Shown here: one piece after another, positions 14,831 through 23,105 of the stretch
Layout of the letters: each line of letters opens with the position of its first letter
How positions within the stretch are numbered: position 1 is the first letter of the stretch
Source: Streptomyces fildesensis
GTDB taxonomy: Bacteria > Actinomycetota > Actinomycetes > Streptomycetales > Streptomycetaceae
Reading direction: 5' to 3'
NCBI RefSeq assembly: GCF_016107395.1
Contig: NZ_JAAIKO010000053.1
Location: 1-47,420, forward strand
DNA length: 47,420 nt
Made by a program: the position numbers and the translations under genes
Notes under the pieces: generated by a model
What the model was told of the DNA's origin: nothing
Seen by the model: the letters and a program-made list of their open reading frames with translations, nothing else
The model's database searches: none

Positions 14831-17287
14831 TCACTCCGCCGCCTGCTCGCGCGCCTGCTCGCGCAGCACCGAACGCAACCGGGTCGTGCGGTCCTTCGCC
14901 GGAATGCCGGCCACCGCCTGGGCCAGGCCCTGATCGGCGCCCTGCACCACCGAAAGGTGGCGCTCGCCCCGGCCGAAGGCCGTGTAGACCCACGCACGGG
15001 TCAGCGCCTGCACGGCGTCGCCCGGCAGCACCACGACCACGGCGGGCCAGCGGAGCCCGGCGGACTGCTGCGCCGTCATCGCCCACCCGTGCCGCAGCGC
15101 CGCCACCTGGTCGCGCGGTACGAGGACCCGGGTGCCCGCGCAGTCCAGGTTCAGACCCTCGGGATCGGCGGACAGCACCGTGCCGGGCAGCGTCAGGCCA
15201 GGCTCCGGCGCGTACACCACCCGGTCGCCCGGGTCGAAGCCGCCGAACCGGCCCGGGCCGGGGTTGAGCCGTTCCTTGAGCGCCGCGTTCAGCACCTGGG
15301 TGCCGACCGCGCCGCCGTGGCCCGGCGTGATGACCTGGGTCTCCGTGGCGGGCACTCCGATGACGCGCGGCACCGAGTCGGCGACCAGCTGCACCGTGCG
15401 GTGCACCGCCTCGCGGGGGTCGCGCACCGGGACGATGACGACCTCCTTACCGGGAGCCTCCACCGCCGTCAGCTCCCCGATGCCGATCCCCGACACCAGC
15501 TCGCCGATCGGCCCCGGGTCCGGGGTCCTGGACGCCACCTGCGGACAGGTCTTCGCCGCCAGCAGATCCGCGAAGGCCCGGCCGGGCCCGGCCGACCACA
15601 GCACCCCGGGGTCGCCGCTGAGGACCAGCCGTGCACCGTCAGGAACGGCCTCCACGAGCGTCGCCGAGAGCTCCACGTCGAGCTGCGGGGCGTCCAGTAC
15701 GGCCAGCACGTCCAGAGCCAGGCTCCCGTCGGCCTCCCGGCCCGGACCCTCCTGCCCGGACAGCAGCCCGGCGACGGTGACGGCGGTGTCCTCGCCGAGG
15801 TGCGCGGCGAGCCGTCGCCGGCCCTCCGCGGTGTACGCGGCGGCGTACGCGCGCAGCCCCAGCTCCCGCGCCGCGGCGACCAGCGCGGCCGGCTCGGCGC
15901 GGGCCGCCTCTCCGCCGGTGTGCGTGACGAGACCGCTGACGGCGGCGGCGCGGACCAGCGCGGCGGCGGACGGCGACGACGTGGCGGCCGCGGCGGACTC
16001 CCAGTCGAGATCGTCGCCTTCGAAGGTCTTGAGCAGCCGGTCCAGGCCGTCCGCGAGGCTCTCCTCGGCGAGCGCGTAGCGGTCGAGGCCGAGCAGCAGC
16101 CGGACCGGCGGCCCCTCGTCCCCCTCGTCCGCCGCGGCCGGCTTCGCCCCGGGGACGTCCTCGGTGTCCTGGAACACCAGCACGCGGCCCTCGGCGATGG
16201 CGGCGCTCAGTCCTTCCTCGGCGCCGGAGACCGACTGCTTCTCCAGCGCGGTGCGCAGCACGGACGATTCGAGGGCCGTGTGCCCCTGCTCGGCGGCCCG
16301 CTCCAACAGCCATACGACCAGGGCCCGTACGCGGCGCTCGTCGTCGGGCCCGCAGTCGGCGCCGAGCAGCGCCCGCGCGAAGCCGTCCGCGTGCTCGACC
16401 CGCACGCCGGCCAGCGACAACACCTGCCACGGATCCTCGCGCAGCGCCTGCGCCGCCCGTTCGCCGAGCGCGGCCACCGCGGGCTCGGCCAGCTCCGCCG
16501 GCGCCCCGCCCTCGGCCAGCACGGCCCGCACCGCCTCGACGGCGGCCGGGTCGTACACCACCGGCATCCGCGCGAGACGGATCGGTTCCTGTTCCGCCCG
16601 CTCCCGGACAGGCCGTTCAGCGGGGACGGCCGGAGCCGGGGCCGCGACGGGTTCAGCCGCGACGGGTTCGGCGTCGACGACCTCCTCGGGCTCGTCCTCC
16701 TCGTCCTCCTCGTTCTCCTCGGCGTCGTCGGTGCTCTCGGCCTCCGCCTCCGAAGGCTCCGAAGGAGTGGGCGGCTCAGAGGACTCGGCGGACTCGGCAG
16801 GCGCGGATTCCGCGGCGTCCTGACCTTCCGGAGCAGCGGCCTCCGGACCATCGACGACAGCCGCCTCGTCCGCCCCCTCGGAACCCTCCGCCCCCTCCGC
16901 GGCTTCGGCCCCCTCGGCAGCTTCCGCCCCAGGCACGGGAACGCCCGCCACGGCCGCCGCCTCGGCGGCCTGGAGCTTCGCCGCCTCCGCGGCCATCGCG
17001 TCGCGGCGCTTGCGGCGGGCGGCCGCGGCATCGCCCTTGGGGGCGGGGGCCGAGGGGTTGTCGCCGCGTTCGATGGAGCGCATGGCGGCGGCGAGGTCCG
17101 CGAGGTCGACCGCGGGCTTGGCACGGGCGCCGGCCCGCGCGGCCGGGGCGGGGACGAGCGGCGCGGCGGCATCGTCTATGACCCGCTCCTGGGCCCGCTC
17201 CGTCTCGGCGAGGCGGGCGGGGGCCGTGGGCGGTTGCCCGTCGGCGCCGGGCGTCGCGACGTCCTGGTCGGTGCGGTCCTCGGTCAC
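14831..17287 (-). CDS. RecD2-like helicase-fold protein with degenerate ATPase motifs
   Basis: The protein has 818 aa. Residues 1-235 are low-complexity Ala/Glu/Pro-rich, with a strongly acidic stretch (190-203). Residues 240-360 resemble the helix-hairpin-helix region of RecD2. Residues 430-790 follow the RecD2 helicase core in order but with key residues missing. The Walker A region reads AAVSGLVTHTGGEAAR (447-462) with no GKT. Walker B reads AVLDAPQLD (529-537) instead of VVDEASMLD. Motif III is SGDPGVLWSAGPG (557-569). The late motifs read WAMTAQQSAGLRWP and YTAFGRGER (768-776) instead of the usual KSQGSEFP and YTAVTRA. It is therefore probably not an ATPase and may be a DNA-binding or scaffold protein. 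GTG 17287 follows GGAGG. The aldo/keto reductase gene lies 50 bp upstream on the same strand. Confidence 0.85.
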   Translation of the reverse strand: MTEDRTDQDVATPGADGQPPTAPARLAETERAQERVIDDAAAPLVPAPAARAGARAKPAVDLADLAAAMRSIERGDNPSAPAPKGDAAAARRKRRDAMAAEAAKLQAAEAAAVAGVPVPGAEAAEGAEAAEGAEGSEGADEAAVVDGPEAAAPEGQDAAESAPAESAESSEPPTPSEPSEAEAESTDDAEENEEDEEDEPEEVVDAEPVAAEPVAAPAPAVPAERPVRERAEQEPIRLARMPVVYDPAAVEAVRAVLAEGGAPAELAEPAVAALGERAAQALREDPWQVLSLAGVRVEHADGFARALLGADCGPDDERRVRALVVWLLERAAEQGHTALESSVLRTALEKQSVSGAEEGLSAAIAEGRVLVFQDTEDVPGAKPAAADEGDEGPPVRLLLGLDRYALAEESLADGLDRLLKTFEGDDLDWESAAAATSSPSAAALVRAAAVSGLVTHTGGEAARAEPAALVAAARELGLRAYAAAYTAEGRRRLAAHLGEDTAVTVAGLLSGQEGPGREADGSLALDVLAVLDAPQLDVELSATLVEAVPDGARLVLSGDPGVLWSAGPGRAFADLLAAKTCPQVASRTPDPGPIGELVSGIGIGELTAVEAPGKEVVIVPVRDPREAVHRTVQLVADSVPRVIGVPATETQVITPGHGGAVGTQVLNAALKERLNPGPGRFGGFDPGDRVVYAPEPGLTLPGTVLSADPEGLNLDCAGTRVLVPRDQVAALRHGWAMTAQQSAGLRWPAVVVVLPGDAVQALTRAWVYTAFGRGERHLSVVQGADQGLAQAVAGIPAKDRTTRLRSVLREQAREQAAE

Positions 17288-17337
17288 GTGGGCCTCCGTG
17301 GTGCGGCGTGGTGCGGCGGATCCCCGGCCGGGCTCGC

Positions 17338-18318
17338 TCAGAGCGTGCTCCAGTCGTGATCCGGGTAACGGTGCAGCGGCGCCGACACATCGTCCAGCGC
17401 CTGGCAGATCTCACCCGGAAGACTAAGGGCCTCCACTGACAATGCCTGCGCCAGCTGCTGCGCGTTGCGCGCGCCGACGATGGGCGCGGTCACTCCCGGC
17501 CGGTCCCTGACCCAGGCCAGCGCGACGTCTATCGGCCGGACGGCGAGCCCGTCGGCCGCGGTGGTGACGGCGTCGACGATGAGCCGGGCGGTGTCGTCGA
17601 GGTACGGGTCGACGAAGGCCGCCATCTCCTCCGAGCCGCCGCGCGACTCGACGGGGGTGCCGCTGCGGTACTTGCCCGTGAGCACGCCCCGGCCCAGCGG
17701 CGAGGACGGCAGCAGCCCGATGCCCAGGTCGAGTGCGGCCGGCAGCACCTCGCGCTCGATGCCGCGCTGCAGCAGCGAGTACTCCATCTGCGTGCTCGCC
17801 AGCGGGGTGCGGCCGGGCACCGCGCGCTGCCAGGTCGCGGCCTTGGCGAGCTGCCAGCCGCAGTAGTTGGACACCCCTACGTACCGGGCCCGGCCGGAGG
17901 TGACGGCGATGTCGAGGGCCTGCAGCGTCTCGTCGAGCGGGGTGGCCGGATCGAAGGCGTGCACCTGCCACAGGTCGACGTAGTCGGTGCCGAGCCGCTG
18001 CAGGGAGGCGTCGAGGGCCGAGAGCAGATGGCCGCGGGAACAGTCGAAGCGCCGGTCGGGATCGGGCACGCTGCCCGCCTTGGTGGCGATCACCAGATCC
18101 GCGCGCGGGACGAACTCCTCGATGAGCCGCCCGAGCAGGTACTCCGCGCCGCCGTCCGCGTAGACGTCGGCGGTGTCCACCAGCGTGCCGCCCGCCTCCC
18201 AGAACGTCTTCAGCTGGTCGGCCGCGTCGCGTTCCCCGGTGTAGCGCCCCCAAGTGAGCGTGCCCAGGCCAAGCCGCGACACGCGCAACCCGGTGCGGCC
18301 GAGGTGCCTCTGTTCCAT
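17338..18318 (-). CDS. aldo/keto reductase
   Basis: This 326-aa NADPH-dependent oxidoreductase has the (alpha/beta)8 barrel of the AKR superfamily. The catalytic tetrad is visible: Asp and Tyr in VDTADVY, Lys in IATKAG, His in DLWQVHAFD. The opening MEQRHLGRTGLRVSRLGLG is typical of the YajO/Tas/GSP69-like group, and VGVSNYCGWQLAKA is the usual mid-barrel motif. The physiological substrate is unknown. The start is ATG 18318, chosen to match the conserved N-terminus. It is divergent from the LLM oxidoreductase gene (126 bp) and upstream of the RecD2-like gene. Confidence 0.92.
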   Translation of the reverse strand: MEQRHLGRTGLRVSRLGLGTLTWGRYTGERDAADQLKTFWEAGGTLVDTADVYADGGAEYLLGRLIEEFVPRADLVIATKAGSVPDPDRRFDCSRGHLLSALDASLQRLGTDYVDLWQVHAFDPATPLDETLQALDIAVTSGRARYVGVSNYCGWQLAKAATWQRAVPGRTPLASTQMEYSLLQRGIEREVLPAALDLGIGLLPSSPLGRGVLTGKYRSGTPVESRGGSEEMAAFVDPYLDDTARLIVDAVTTAADGLAVRPIDVALAWVRDRPGVTAPIVGARNAQQLAQALSVEALSLPGEICQALDDVSAPLHRYPDHDWSTL

Positions 18319-18420
18319 GACCGCTGAGATTACTGGTGAAGTGGCTGATTGGGCAGCAGTGACGAACCCGACAGGCGCGCGAAGCACGCCATGGCGCTAA
18401 AGTCCGGAGTGACAGAGACG

Positions 18421-18434
18421 TTACTCATCAGTAA
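18421..18434. promoter_or_regulatory. TTACT-N4-AGTAA dyad in front of the LLM oxidoreductase gene
   Basis: TTACT (18421-18425) and AGTAA (18430-18434) form a 14-bp dyad with CATC spacer, 10 bp before the ATG and overlapping the ribosome-site region. TTACT-type dyads are typical of TetR-family operators in actinobacteria. Regulator not identified. Confidence 0.5.
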
Positions 18435-18444
18435 GGGGAGCGGC

Positions 18445-19494
18445 ATGCGGCTCGGAATCAACCTCGGCTACTGGGGCGCCGGGATGGATGCGGACAACCT
18501 GGCCGTCGCCCAGGAGGCGGACCGGCTCGGCTACGCGGTCTGCTGGGCCGCGGAGGCGTACGGTTCCGACGCCGCGACCGTGCTCTCCTGGGTGGCCGCG
18601 CAGACCGAGCGCATCGACATCGGCTCGGCGATCTTCCAGATCCCGGCCCGTACCCCCGCGATGACCGCGATGACCGCCGCCACCCTCGACTCGCTGTCCG
18701 GCGGCCGCTTCCGGCTGGGCCTCGGCGTCTCGGGACCGCAGGTCTCCGAGGGCTGGTACGGCACGCGCTTCGACAAGCCGCTGTCCCGCACCCGGGAGTA
18801 CGTCGAGATCGTCCGCAAGGCGATGGCCCGCGAGCGGCTCTCGCACGAGGGCGAGCACTGGACGCTGCCGCTGCCCGACGGCCCCGGCAAGGCGCTCAAG
18901 CTCACCGTGCACCCGGTGCGCGAGCACATCCCGCTGTACATCGCCGCGATCGGCCCCAAGAACCTGGAACAGACCGGCGAGATCGCCGACGGCGCGCTGA
19001 CGCTCTTCTGCGCCGCCGAGAACATGGAGGACACCTCGCTGGCCCCGCTGCGCGCGGGCCGCGCCAAGGTCGGCAAGACCCTCGAGGGCTTCGACGTCTG
19101 TCCGACGCTGCCGCTCGCGCTGGGTGACGACGTGGACGCGCTCGCCGACATCTTCCGCCCCTACACCGCCCTGTACGTCGGCGGCATGGGCAGCAGGAAG
19201 CAGAACTTCTACAACCGGCTCGCGCAGCGCATGGGGTACGAGAAGGAAGCCGCCGAGATCCAGGACAAGTACCTGGCGGGCGACAAGGACGGCGCCGCGG
19301 CCGCCGTCCCGCGCGAGCTGATCGACCGCACCAGCCTGCTCGGCCCGGTCGAGCGGATCGCGGACCGCATGCAGGAGTACGCGGCCGCCGGCGTCACCAC
19401 CCTGACCGTCACCCCGGCCGGCTGGACGCTCGACGAGCGGGTCGCCGCACTGCGCGCGGGAGTCGAGGCCATGGAGCGCGCGGGCCTCGCGTAG
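18445..19494 (+). CDS. LLM-class F420-dependent oxidoreductase
   Basis: This 349-aa luciferase-like (TIM barrel) protein belongs to the group that uses coenzyme F420 in actinobacteria. Typical features are the N-terminal MRLGINLGYWG, DRLGYAVCWAAEAYGSDA, the TERIDIGSAI-Q-PARTP segment, the SGGRFRLGLGVSGPQVSEGWYG motif and the YIAAIGPKNLEQTGEIADG strand-loop. The late part has the VTTLTVTPAGW barrel-closing strand. The substrate is unknown. Start ATG 18445 follows AGGGGAG. It is single and followed by a strong hairpin. Confidence 0.93.
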   Translation: MRLGINLGYWGAGMDADNLAVAQEADRLGYAVCWAAEAYGSDAATVLSWVAAQTERIDIGSAIFQIPARTPAMTAMTAATLDSLSGGRFRLGLGVSGPQVSEGWYGTRFDKPLSRTREYVEIVRKAMARERLSHEGEHWTLPLPDGPGKALKLTVHPVREHIPLYIAAIGPKNLEQTGEIADGALTLFCAAENMEDTSLAPLRAGRAKVGKTLEGFDVCPTLPLALGDDVDALADIFRPYTALYVGGMGSRKQNFYNRLAQRMGYEKEAAEIQDKYLAGDKDGAAAAVPRELIDRTSLLGPVERIADRMQEYAAAGVTTLTVTPAGWTLDERVAALRAGVEAMERAGLA

Positions 19495-19504
19495 CCGGCA
19501 GAGG

Positions 19505-19538
19505 ACCGGCCCCGGTCCCGCGGAGGGCCGGGGCCGGT
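19505..19538 (+). terminator. terminator after the LLM oxidoreductase gene
   Basis: ACCGGCCCCGG (19505-19515) pairs with CCGGGGCCGGT (19528-19538), 12-nt loop, 10 bp after the stop codon. Confidence 0.85.
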
Positions 19539-19587
19539 ATGCAGGTCCCGGCGGCGGACCGGCGTCCTGCCTGAGGGCCGTCGGGTT

Positions 19588-19642
19588 CTAGGGCGCGTGC
19601 CAGGCGTCGTGGGCCAGGCGGGACTTTCGCAACACGCCCTAG
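19588..19642. mobile_element. 55-bp CTAG-flanked MITE-like element
   Basis: The element begins CTAGGGCGCGTG and ends AACACGCCCTAG; the ends are inverted with one mismatch in 10 bp. The outer CTAG could be a 4-bp target duplication of the kind made by IS5-group transposases. GGGACTTTCGCAACACGCCC next to the right end is, as I recall, a common short interspersed repeat in Streptomyces and the end of related IS elements. It encodes no transposase, so it would need one in trans. Its right CTAG supplies the stop of the next gene. Confidence 0.6.
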
Positions 19643-20250
19643 CTGGGCACCAGCCGCCCCAGCAGCCGTCCGAACGCGACGAGCCGGGCTATCTGGCCCG
19701 GTCCGCCGTCGTCGAGCGACTTGCTGAACCGGAACGCCTCCGGACGGAAGCGGGCGGCGGCGACCGGCGAGTCCGGATCGCCCTGCACGGCGCTCAACTC
19801 GTGCGGCATCGATGTCGCGAGTACCAGGTACACCCCGCGGTCGACGCGCACTCCCTGCTCGTTCCTCCCGACCAGCGTCCGCATCCCGACATGGCCGATG
19901 GAGTTCAACGGGAGCACCTGCACCGACGAGTCCAGTACGGTCCCGCCGGGTGCGCTGTCGTCGGCCAACTCCTCGCTGTGCCACAGGATCAGCCGCCGGC
20001 CGTCGCAGACCGCCGCCTCCTGCCAGACAGACGTGCCGGCCTCCGTCAGATCCACCACCCGCTCCAGGGTGAAACCGAGGACCTTGCGGCGTCCGAGCAC
20101 CCCCCTGATCGCGTCCAACGCGACGTCCGCGTGCAGGAAGTAGGCGTCGGAAGCGTCCTCGAGCCGCTCGTACGGCGACCAGTCCGACCCCGCCGGACCC
20201 GACCGGCGCGTGGTCGGGCGGCTCCTCGTCGCCTTGCTGAACATGTCCAC
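19639..20250 (-). CDS. hypothetical protein
   Basis: The 203-aa soluble protein has SPYERLEDASDAYFLHADVALDAI near the start, LGFTLERVVDLTEAGTSVW in the middle and FRPEAFRFSKSLDDGGPGQIARLV near the end. There is no signal peptide or membrane segment, and I do not recognise a family. Two starts are possible: GTG 20250 or ATG 20244 (MFSKATRSRP); AGGTGG is too close to the ATG, so the upstream GTG is listed with reserve. The stop codon TAG (complement of 19639-19641) is part of the terminal CTAG of the MITE-like element, so the present C-terminus may differ from the ancestral one. Confidence 0.75.
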   Translation of the reverse strand: MDMFSKATRSRPTTRRSGPAGSDWSPYERLEDASDAYFLHADVALDAIRGVLGRRKVLGFTLERVVDLTEAGTSVWQEAAVCDGRRLILWHSEELADDSAPGGTVLDSSVQVLPLNSIGHVGMRTLVGRNEQGVRVDRGVYLVLATSMPHELSAVQGDPDSPVAAARFRPEAFRFSKSLDDGGPGQIARLVAFGRLLGRLVPS

Positions 20251-20550
20251 CTGCTTCGCGATTCACGGCCTCGTTGGCCCCTCAGCCCCCGTTGCACCTT
20301 ACCCAGGAGGTAGGACAGTGCGGGATGAGGAGGCTCGACCGGATCGCTGGGATCTGCGGCCGTGGTGGGGGCTCGGGGGTCTTCCCCGCCACGGCCGTCA
20401 GCAAACACAACGCCTCAGCGGGCCAGGAGTTACGCCTCGCGGGGCACCCGCCCCATACGGTCACGGCGACCCGCCGCGCACAGTCTGCCCGCCACCCCAC
20501 ACGGTCACCGCCACCCGCACCGCCCGGCCGCAACCACCCGCCCCACCCCG
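20251..20550. repeat. intergenic region with imperfect 45-bp tandem repeats
   Basis: The segment lies between the hypothetical gene (start side) and the corA stop. Three imperfect copies of a unit of about 45 bp start near 20446, 20491 and 20536, each with an ACCCGCCCCA-like block, a CGGTCACGGC-like block and CACCCGC. The last copy runs into the corA stop codon. The left half (20251-20440) should hold the promoter of the minus-strand hypothetical gene; no clear -10/-35 pair or hairpin could be picked out. Confidence 0.45.
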
Positions 20551-21534
20551 CTACAGCCACCCGCGCCGTTTGAAGAACCCGTACAGGAGGGCGACGATGC
20601 CCGCCATCAGCGTCATGACGGCCGGATAACCCCACGTCTGGTGGAGTTCCGGCATGTGGTCGAAGTTCATGCCGTAGATGCCGGCGATCATCGTCGGCGC
20701 CGCGGCCATCGCCGCCCACGCCGAGATCTTGCGCATGTCGTCGTTCTGCCGCACTCCCACCTGCGTCAGATGCGCGGCGAGGATGTCGGACAGCAGCCGG
20801 TCCAGGCTCTCGCCCTGCTCGTTCGCCCGGGTCAGGTGGTCGGCGACATCGCGGAAGAACGGCCGGCTGGCCGCCGAGACGAACGGCACCCCGCCGCCCG
20901 CGAGCCGGGCCATCGGGTCCATCAGCGGACCGGTGGCACGGCGGAACTCCAGTGCCTGGCGCTTGAAGGTGTAGATCGTGCTCGCGGTGTTGGCCGTGTC
21001 CCCGGCATTCGGGGTGAACACGCTCGACTCCAACTCCTCGAGGTCCACCTGCAGTTCGTAGGCGATCTCCACGTAGTGGTCCACCACTGTGTCGCTGATC
21101 ACATAGAGCACCGAGGGCGGTCCGTGCTTCAGCAGCTCGGGATCCTTCTCCAGCCGCCGCCGCACCTCGGCCAGCGCGCTGCCCTCGCCGTGCCTCACCG
21201 TCACCACGAAGGCGTCACCGATGAACACCATCAGCTCACCGGCGGTGACCGTCGCCGCCGCGTCGTCGTACTCCAGCGGTTTGAGGACCACGAACAGCGA
21301 ATCGTCGTAGACCTCCAGCTTGGGGCGCTGGTGTGCGGTCAGGGCGTCCTCGACGGCCAGCGGATGCAGGCCGAACTCGGAGGTCACCAGGTCGAACTCG
21401 TCCTCCGTCGGCTCGTGCAGTCCGATCCAGAGGAAGGCGTCGCCGGACGCCCGCGCCTGGTCCAGGGCATCGGAGAGGTCGTCGGGCCCCTCGGTCCGGT
21501 GCCCGTCCTTGTAGATGGCGCAGTCCACGATCAC
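20551..21534 (-). CDS. corA: CorA-family magnesium/cobalt transporter
   Basis: This 327-aa membrane protein forms a homopentameric divalent-cation channel. A large cytoplasmic alpha/beta and long-helix domain (HPLAVEDAL, RPKLEVYDDSLFVVLK, TVRHGEGSAL) is followed by two C-terminal transmembrane helices with the selectivity motif GMN (288-290, in GIYGMNFDHMP) between them and a basic tail (FFKRRGWL). The start used is GTG 21534, giving VIVDCAIYKDG, the usual beginning of Streptomyces CorA, with GGAAGA upstream. An in-frame GTG at 21567 would add 11 residues. It is divergent from the phosphomutase-like gene by 56 bp. Confidence 0.93.
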   Translation of the reverse strand: MIVDCAIYKDGHRTEGPDDLSDALDQARASGDAFLWIGLHEPTEDEFDLVTSEFGLHPLAVEDALTAHQRPKLEVYDDSLFVVLKPLEYDDAAATVTAGELMVFIGDAFVVTVRHGEGSALAEVRRRLEKDPELLKHGPPSVLYVISDTVVDHYVEIAYELQVDLEELESSVFTPNAGDTANTASTIYTFKRQALEFRRATGPLMDPMARLAGGGVPFVSAASRPFFRDVADHLTRANEQGESLDRLLSDILAAHLTQVGVRQNDDMRKISAWAAMAAAPTMIAGIYGMNFDHMPELHQTWGYPAVMTLMAGIVALLYGFFKRRGWL

Positions 21535-21590
21535 GAGGGCTATTCTTCCGCGATCCGGCGAAGTCACACCACCGACGTAGGCTGGCCCGC

Positions 21591-22328
21591 ATGCCCACCG
21601 TGATCCTTGTCCGCCACGGGCGGTCGACCGCCAACGCCGACGGAGTGCTGGCCGGCTGGAGCCAGGGCGTCGCCCTGGACGACAGCGGCCGCGCCCAGGC
21701 CACCGAGCTCGCCGCCCGGCTGTCCGTGGTGCCGCTGGCCGCCGTCGTCACCAGCCCGCTGCAGCGCTGCCGGGAGACCGTCCAGCCGATGCTGGACACC
21801 CGCCCCGAGCTGCCCGTTCACACCGAGGACCGGATCGGCGAATGCCGCTACGGCGACTGGACGGGCCGCAAGCTCGCCGAGCTCGCCGACGAACCGCTGT
21901 GGGCCACCGTGCAGCGCCACCCGTCCGCCGCGGTCTTCCCCGGACCGGACGGCGAGTCGCTGCGGGCCATGCAGGCGCGCGCGGTCGACGCGGTACGGGA
22001 CTGGAACGCGCGGATCGAGGAGAGCCACGGCCCCGACGCGGTCTACGCCATCTGCTCGCACGGCGACATCATCAAGGCCATCGCCGCCGACGCCCTGGGC
22101 ATGCACCTCGACCTCTTCCAGCGGATCGCCGTCGACCCCTGCTCGGTGACCGCGATCCGCTACACCGCCTACCGGCCGTTCCTGCTGCGGCTCGGCGACA
22201 CCGGCGACCTCACCGGGCTCGCGCCCGCGCCGTCCGCGGCGGCCACCGAAGCGTCGGAAACAGGCGGAAACGCCGCCGGGGGCACGACGGGGGACGCGGT
22301 GGTCGGTGGTGGCACCGGCACACCGTGA
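21591..22328 (+). CDS. histidine phosphatase / probable phosphomutase (MSMEG_4193-like)
   Basis: The protein (245 aa) belongs to the histidine phosphatase superfamily. The phosphohistidine motif is LVRHGRSTAN at the start; the second-half CSHGDIIKAI gives the other active-site His, and ITSPLQRC-like VVTSPLQRCRETV and IGECRYGDW are the usual conserved segments. The group next to DUF3090 and the SCO1664 family is named MSMEG_4193 phosphomutase, but its substrate is not known. The last 45 residues are Ala/Gly/Thr low complexity. It is the first of a co-directional group ending with mshC. Confidence 0.9.
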   Translation: MPTVILVRHGRSTANADGVLAGWSQGVALDDSGRAQATELAARLSVVPLAAVVTSPLQRCRETVQPMLDTRPELPVHTEDRIGECRYGDWTGRKLAELADEPLWATVQRHPSAAVFPGPDGESLRAMQARAVDAVRDWNARIEESHGPDAVYAICSHGDIIKAIAADALGMHLDLFQRIAVDPCSVTAIRYTAYRPFLLRLGDTGDLTGLAPAPSAAATEASETGGNAAGGTTGDAVVGGGTGTP

Positions 22329-22414
22329 TCGGCTTCCGCAGTAGGGTGGTGGACCGGCAGTGTTCCGCCGCCCCGGACCGTGTCCGGCGGTACGGAACGG
22401 CCGGTCACACCCAT

Positions 22415-22506
22415 AACTGAGCCCAAACAATTGAGCACAGCCGCAACTGAGCACCGCCACAGCTGAGCAGTCCCACAGTCGAGCAGCCGCACAGTCGAGC
22501 AAACGG
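22415..22506 (+). repeat. imperfect 14-16 bp tandem repeats in the DUF3090 leader
   Basis: Six copies of a unit like ACTGAGCACCGCCACA (variants ATTGAGCACAGCCGCA, AGCTGAGCAGTCCC, ACAGTCGAGCAGCCGC) run up to the ribosome site of the next gene. The T-GAGC core recurs at near-constant spacing. Confidence 0.65.
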
Positions 22507-22514
22507 AGCAGGAC

Positions 22515-23105
22515 GTGCCCCGTCAGGTCTTCTTCTACGAACAACCGGACCGGTTCGTCGCCGGCACGGTCGGTGAGCCGGGCCAGCGCATCTTCTTCCT
22601 GCAGGCGACCGGCGCAGGCCGCACCACCAGCGTCGCCCTGGAGAAGACGCAGGTCGCGGCGCTGGCCGAACGGATCGACGAGCTGCTGGACGAGGTCGTT
22701 CGGCGGACCGGCGGCAGCACCGTCGTGCCCGCGGTCGCGCCGGGCGAACTGGCCGACACCGCGCCGCTCGACAGTCCCGTTGAGGAGGAGTTCCGGGTCG
22801 GCACCATGGCGCTGGCCTGGGACAGCACCCAGGAGCGCATGGTCCTGGAGGCCCAGGCGCTCGTCGAGGTCGAGCCCGACGCCGACGACGCCACCCTCGA
22901 AGCGGCCGAGGAGCTGCGCGAGGACGACGAGAACGGCCCGCCGCTGCTGCGGGTCCACCTGACCGGCGCGCAGGCCCGGTCCTTCGCCAAGCGGGCCCTG
23001 GACGTGGTCTCGGCGGGCCGTCCGCCGTGCCCGCTGTGCAGCCTGCCCCTGGACCCGGAAGGACACGTATGCCCGCGCCAGAACGGGTACCGGCGGGGGG
23101 CCTGA
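22515..23105 (+). CDS. DUF3090-family protein
   Basis: This 196-aa protein (MPRQVFFYEQPDRFVAGTVG, QRIFFLQATGAGRTTSVALEK) matches the TIGR03847/DUF3090 family of actinobacteria, always found near the SCO1664 family and mshC as far as I recall. The C-terminus has GRPPCPLCSLPLDPEGHVCP, a CxxC plus later Cys/His pattern that looks like a small zinc-binding knuckle (CPLC-x-H-x-C). The biochemical role is unknown. The start is GTG 22515 with GGAGCAGG upstream. It overlaps the next gene by 37 bp. Confidence 0.92.
   Translation: MPRQVFFYEQPDRFVAGTVGEPGQRIFFLQATGAGRTTSVALEKTQVAALAERIDELLDEVVRRTGGSTVVPAVAPGELADTAPLDSPVEEEFRVGTMALAWDSTQERMVLEAQALVEVEPDADDATLEAAEELREDDENGPPLLRVHLTGAQARSFAKRALDVVSAGRPPCPLCSLPLDPEGHVCPRQNGYRRGA

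Noticed and set aside
20283..20345. Magnesium-sensing riboswitch near corA
   Set aside because: The segment lies downstream of corA in its reading direction and upstream of an unrelated gene; no M-box features were recognised.
22415..22510. CRISPR-like array upstream of DUF3090
   Set aside because: The units are contiguous 14-16 bp degenerate repeats without spacers.
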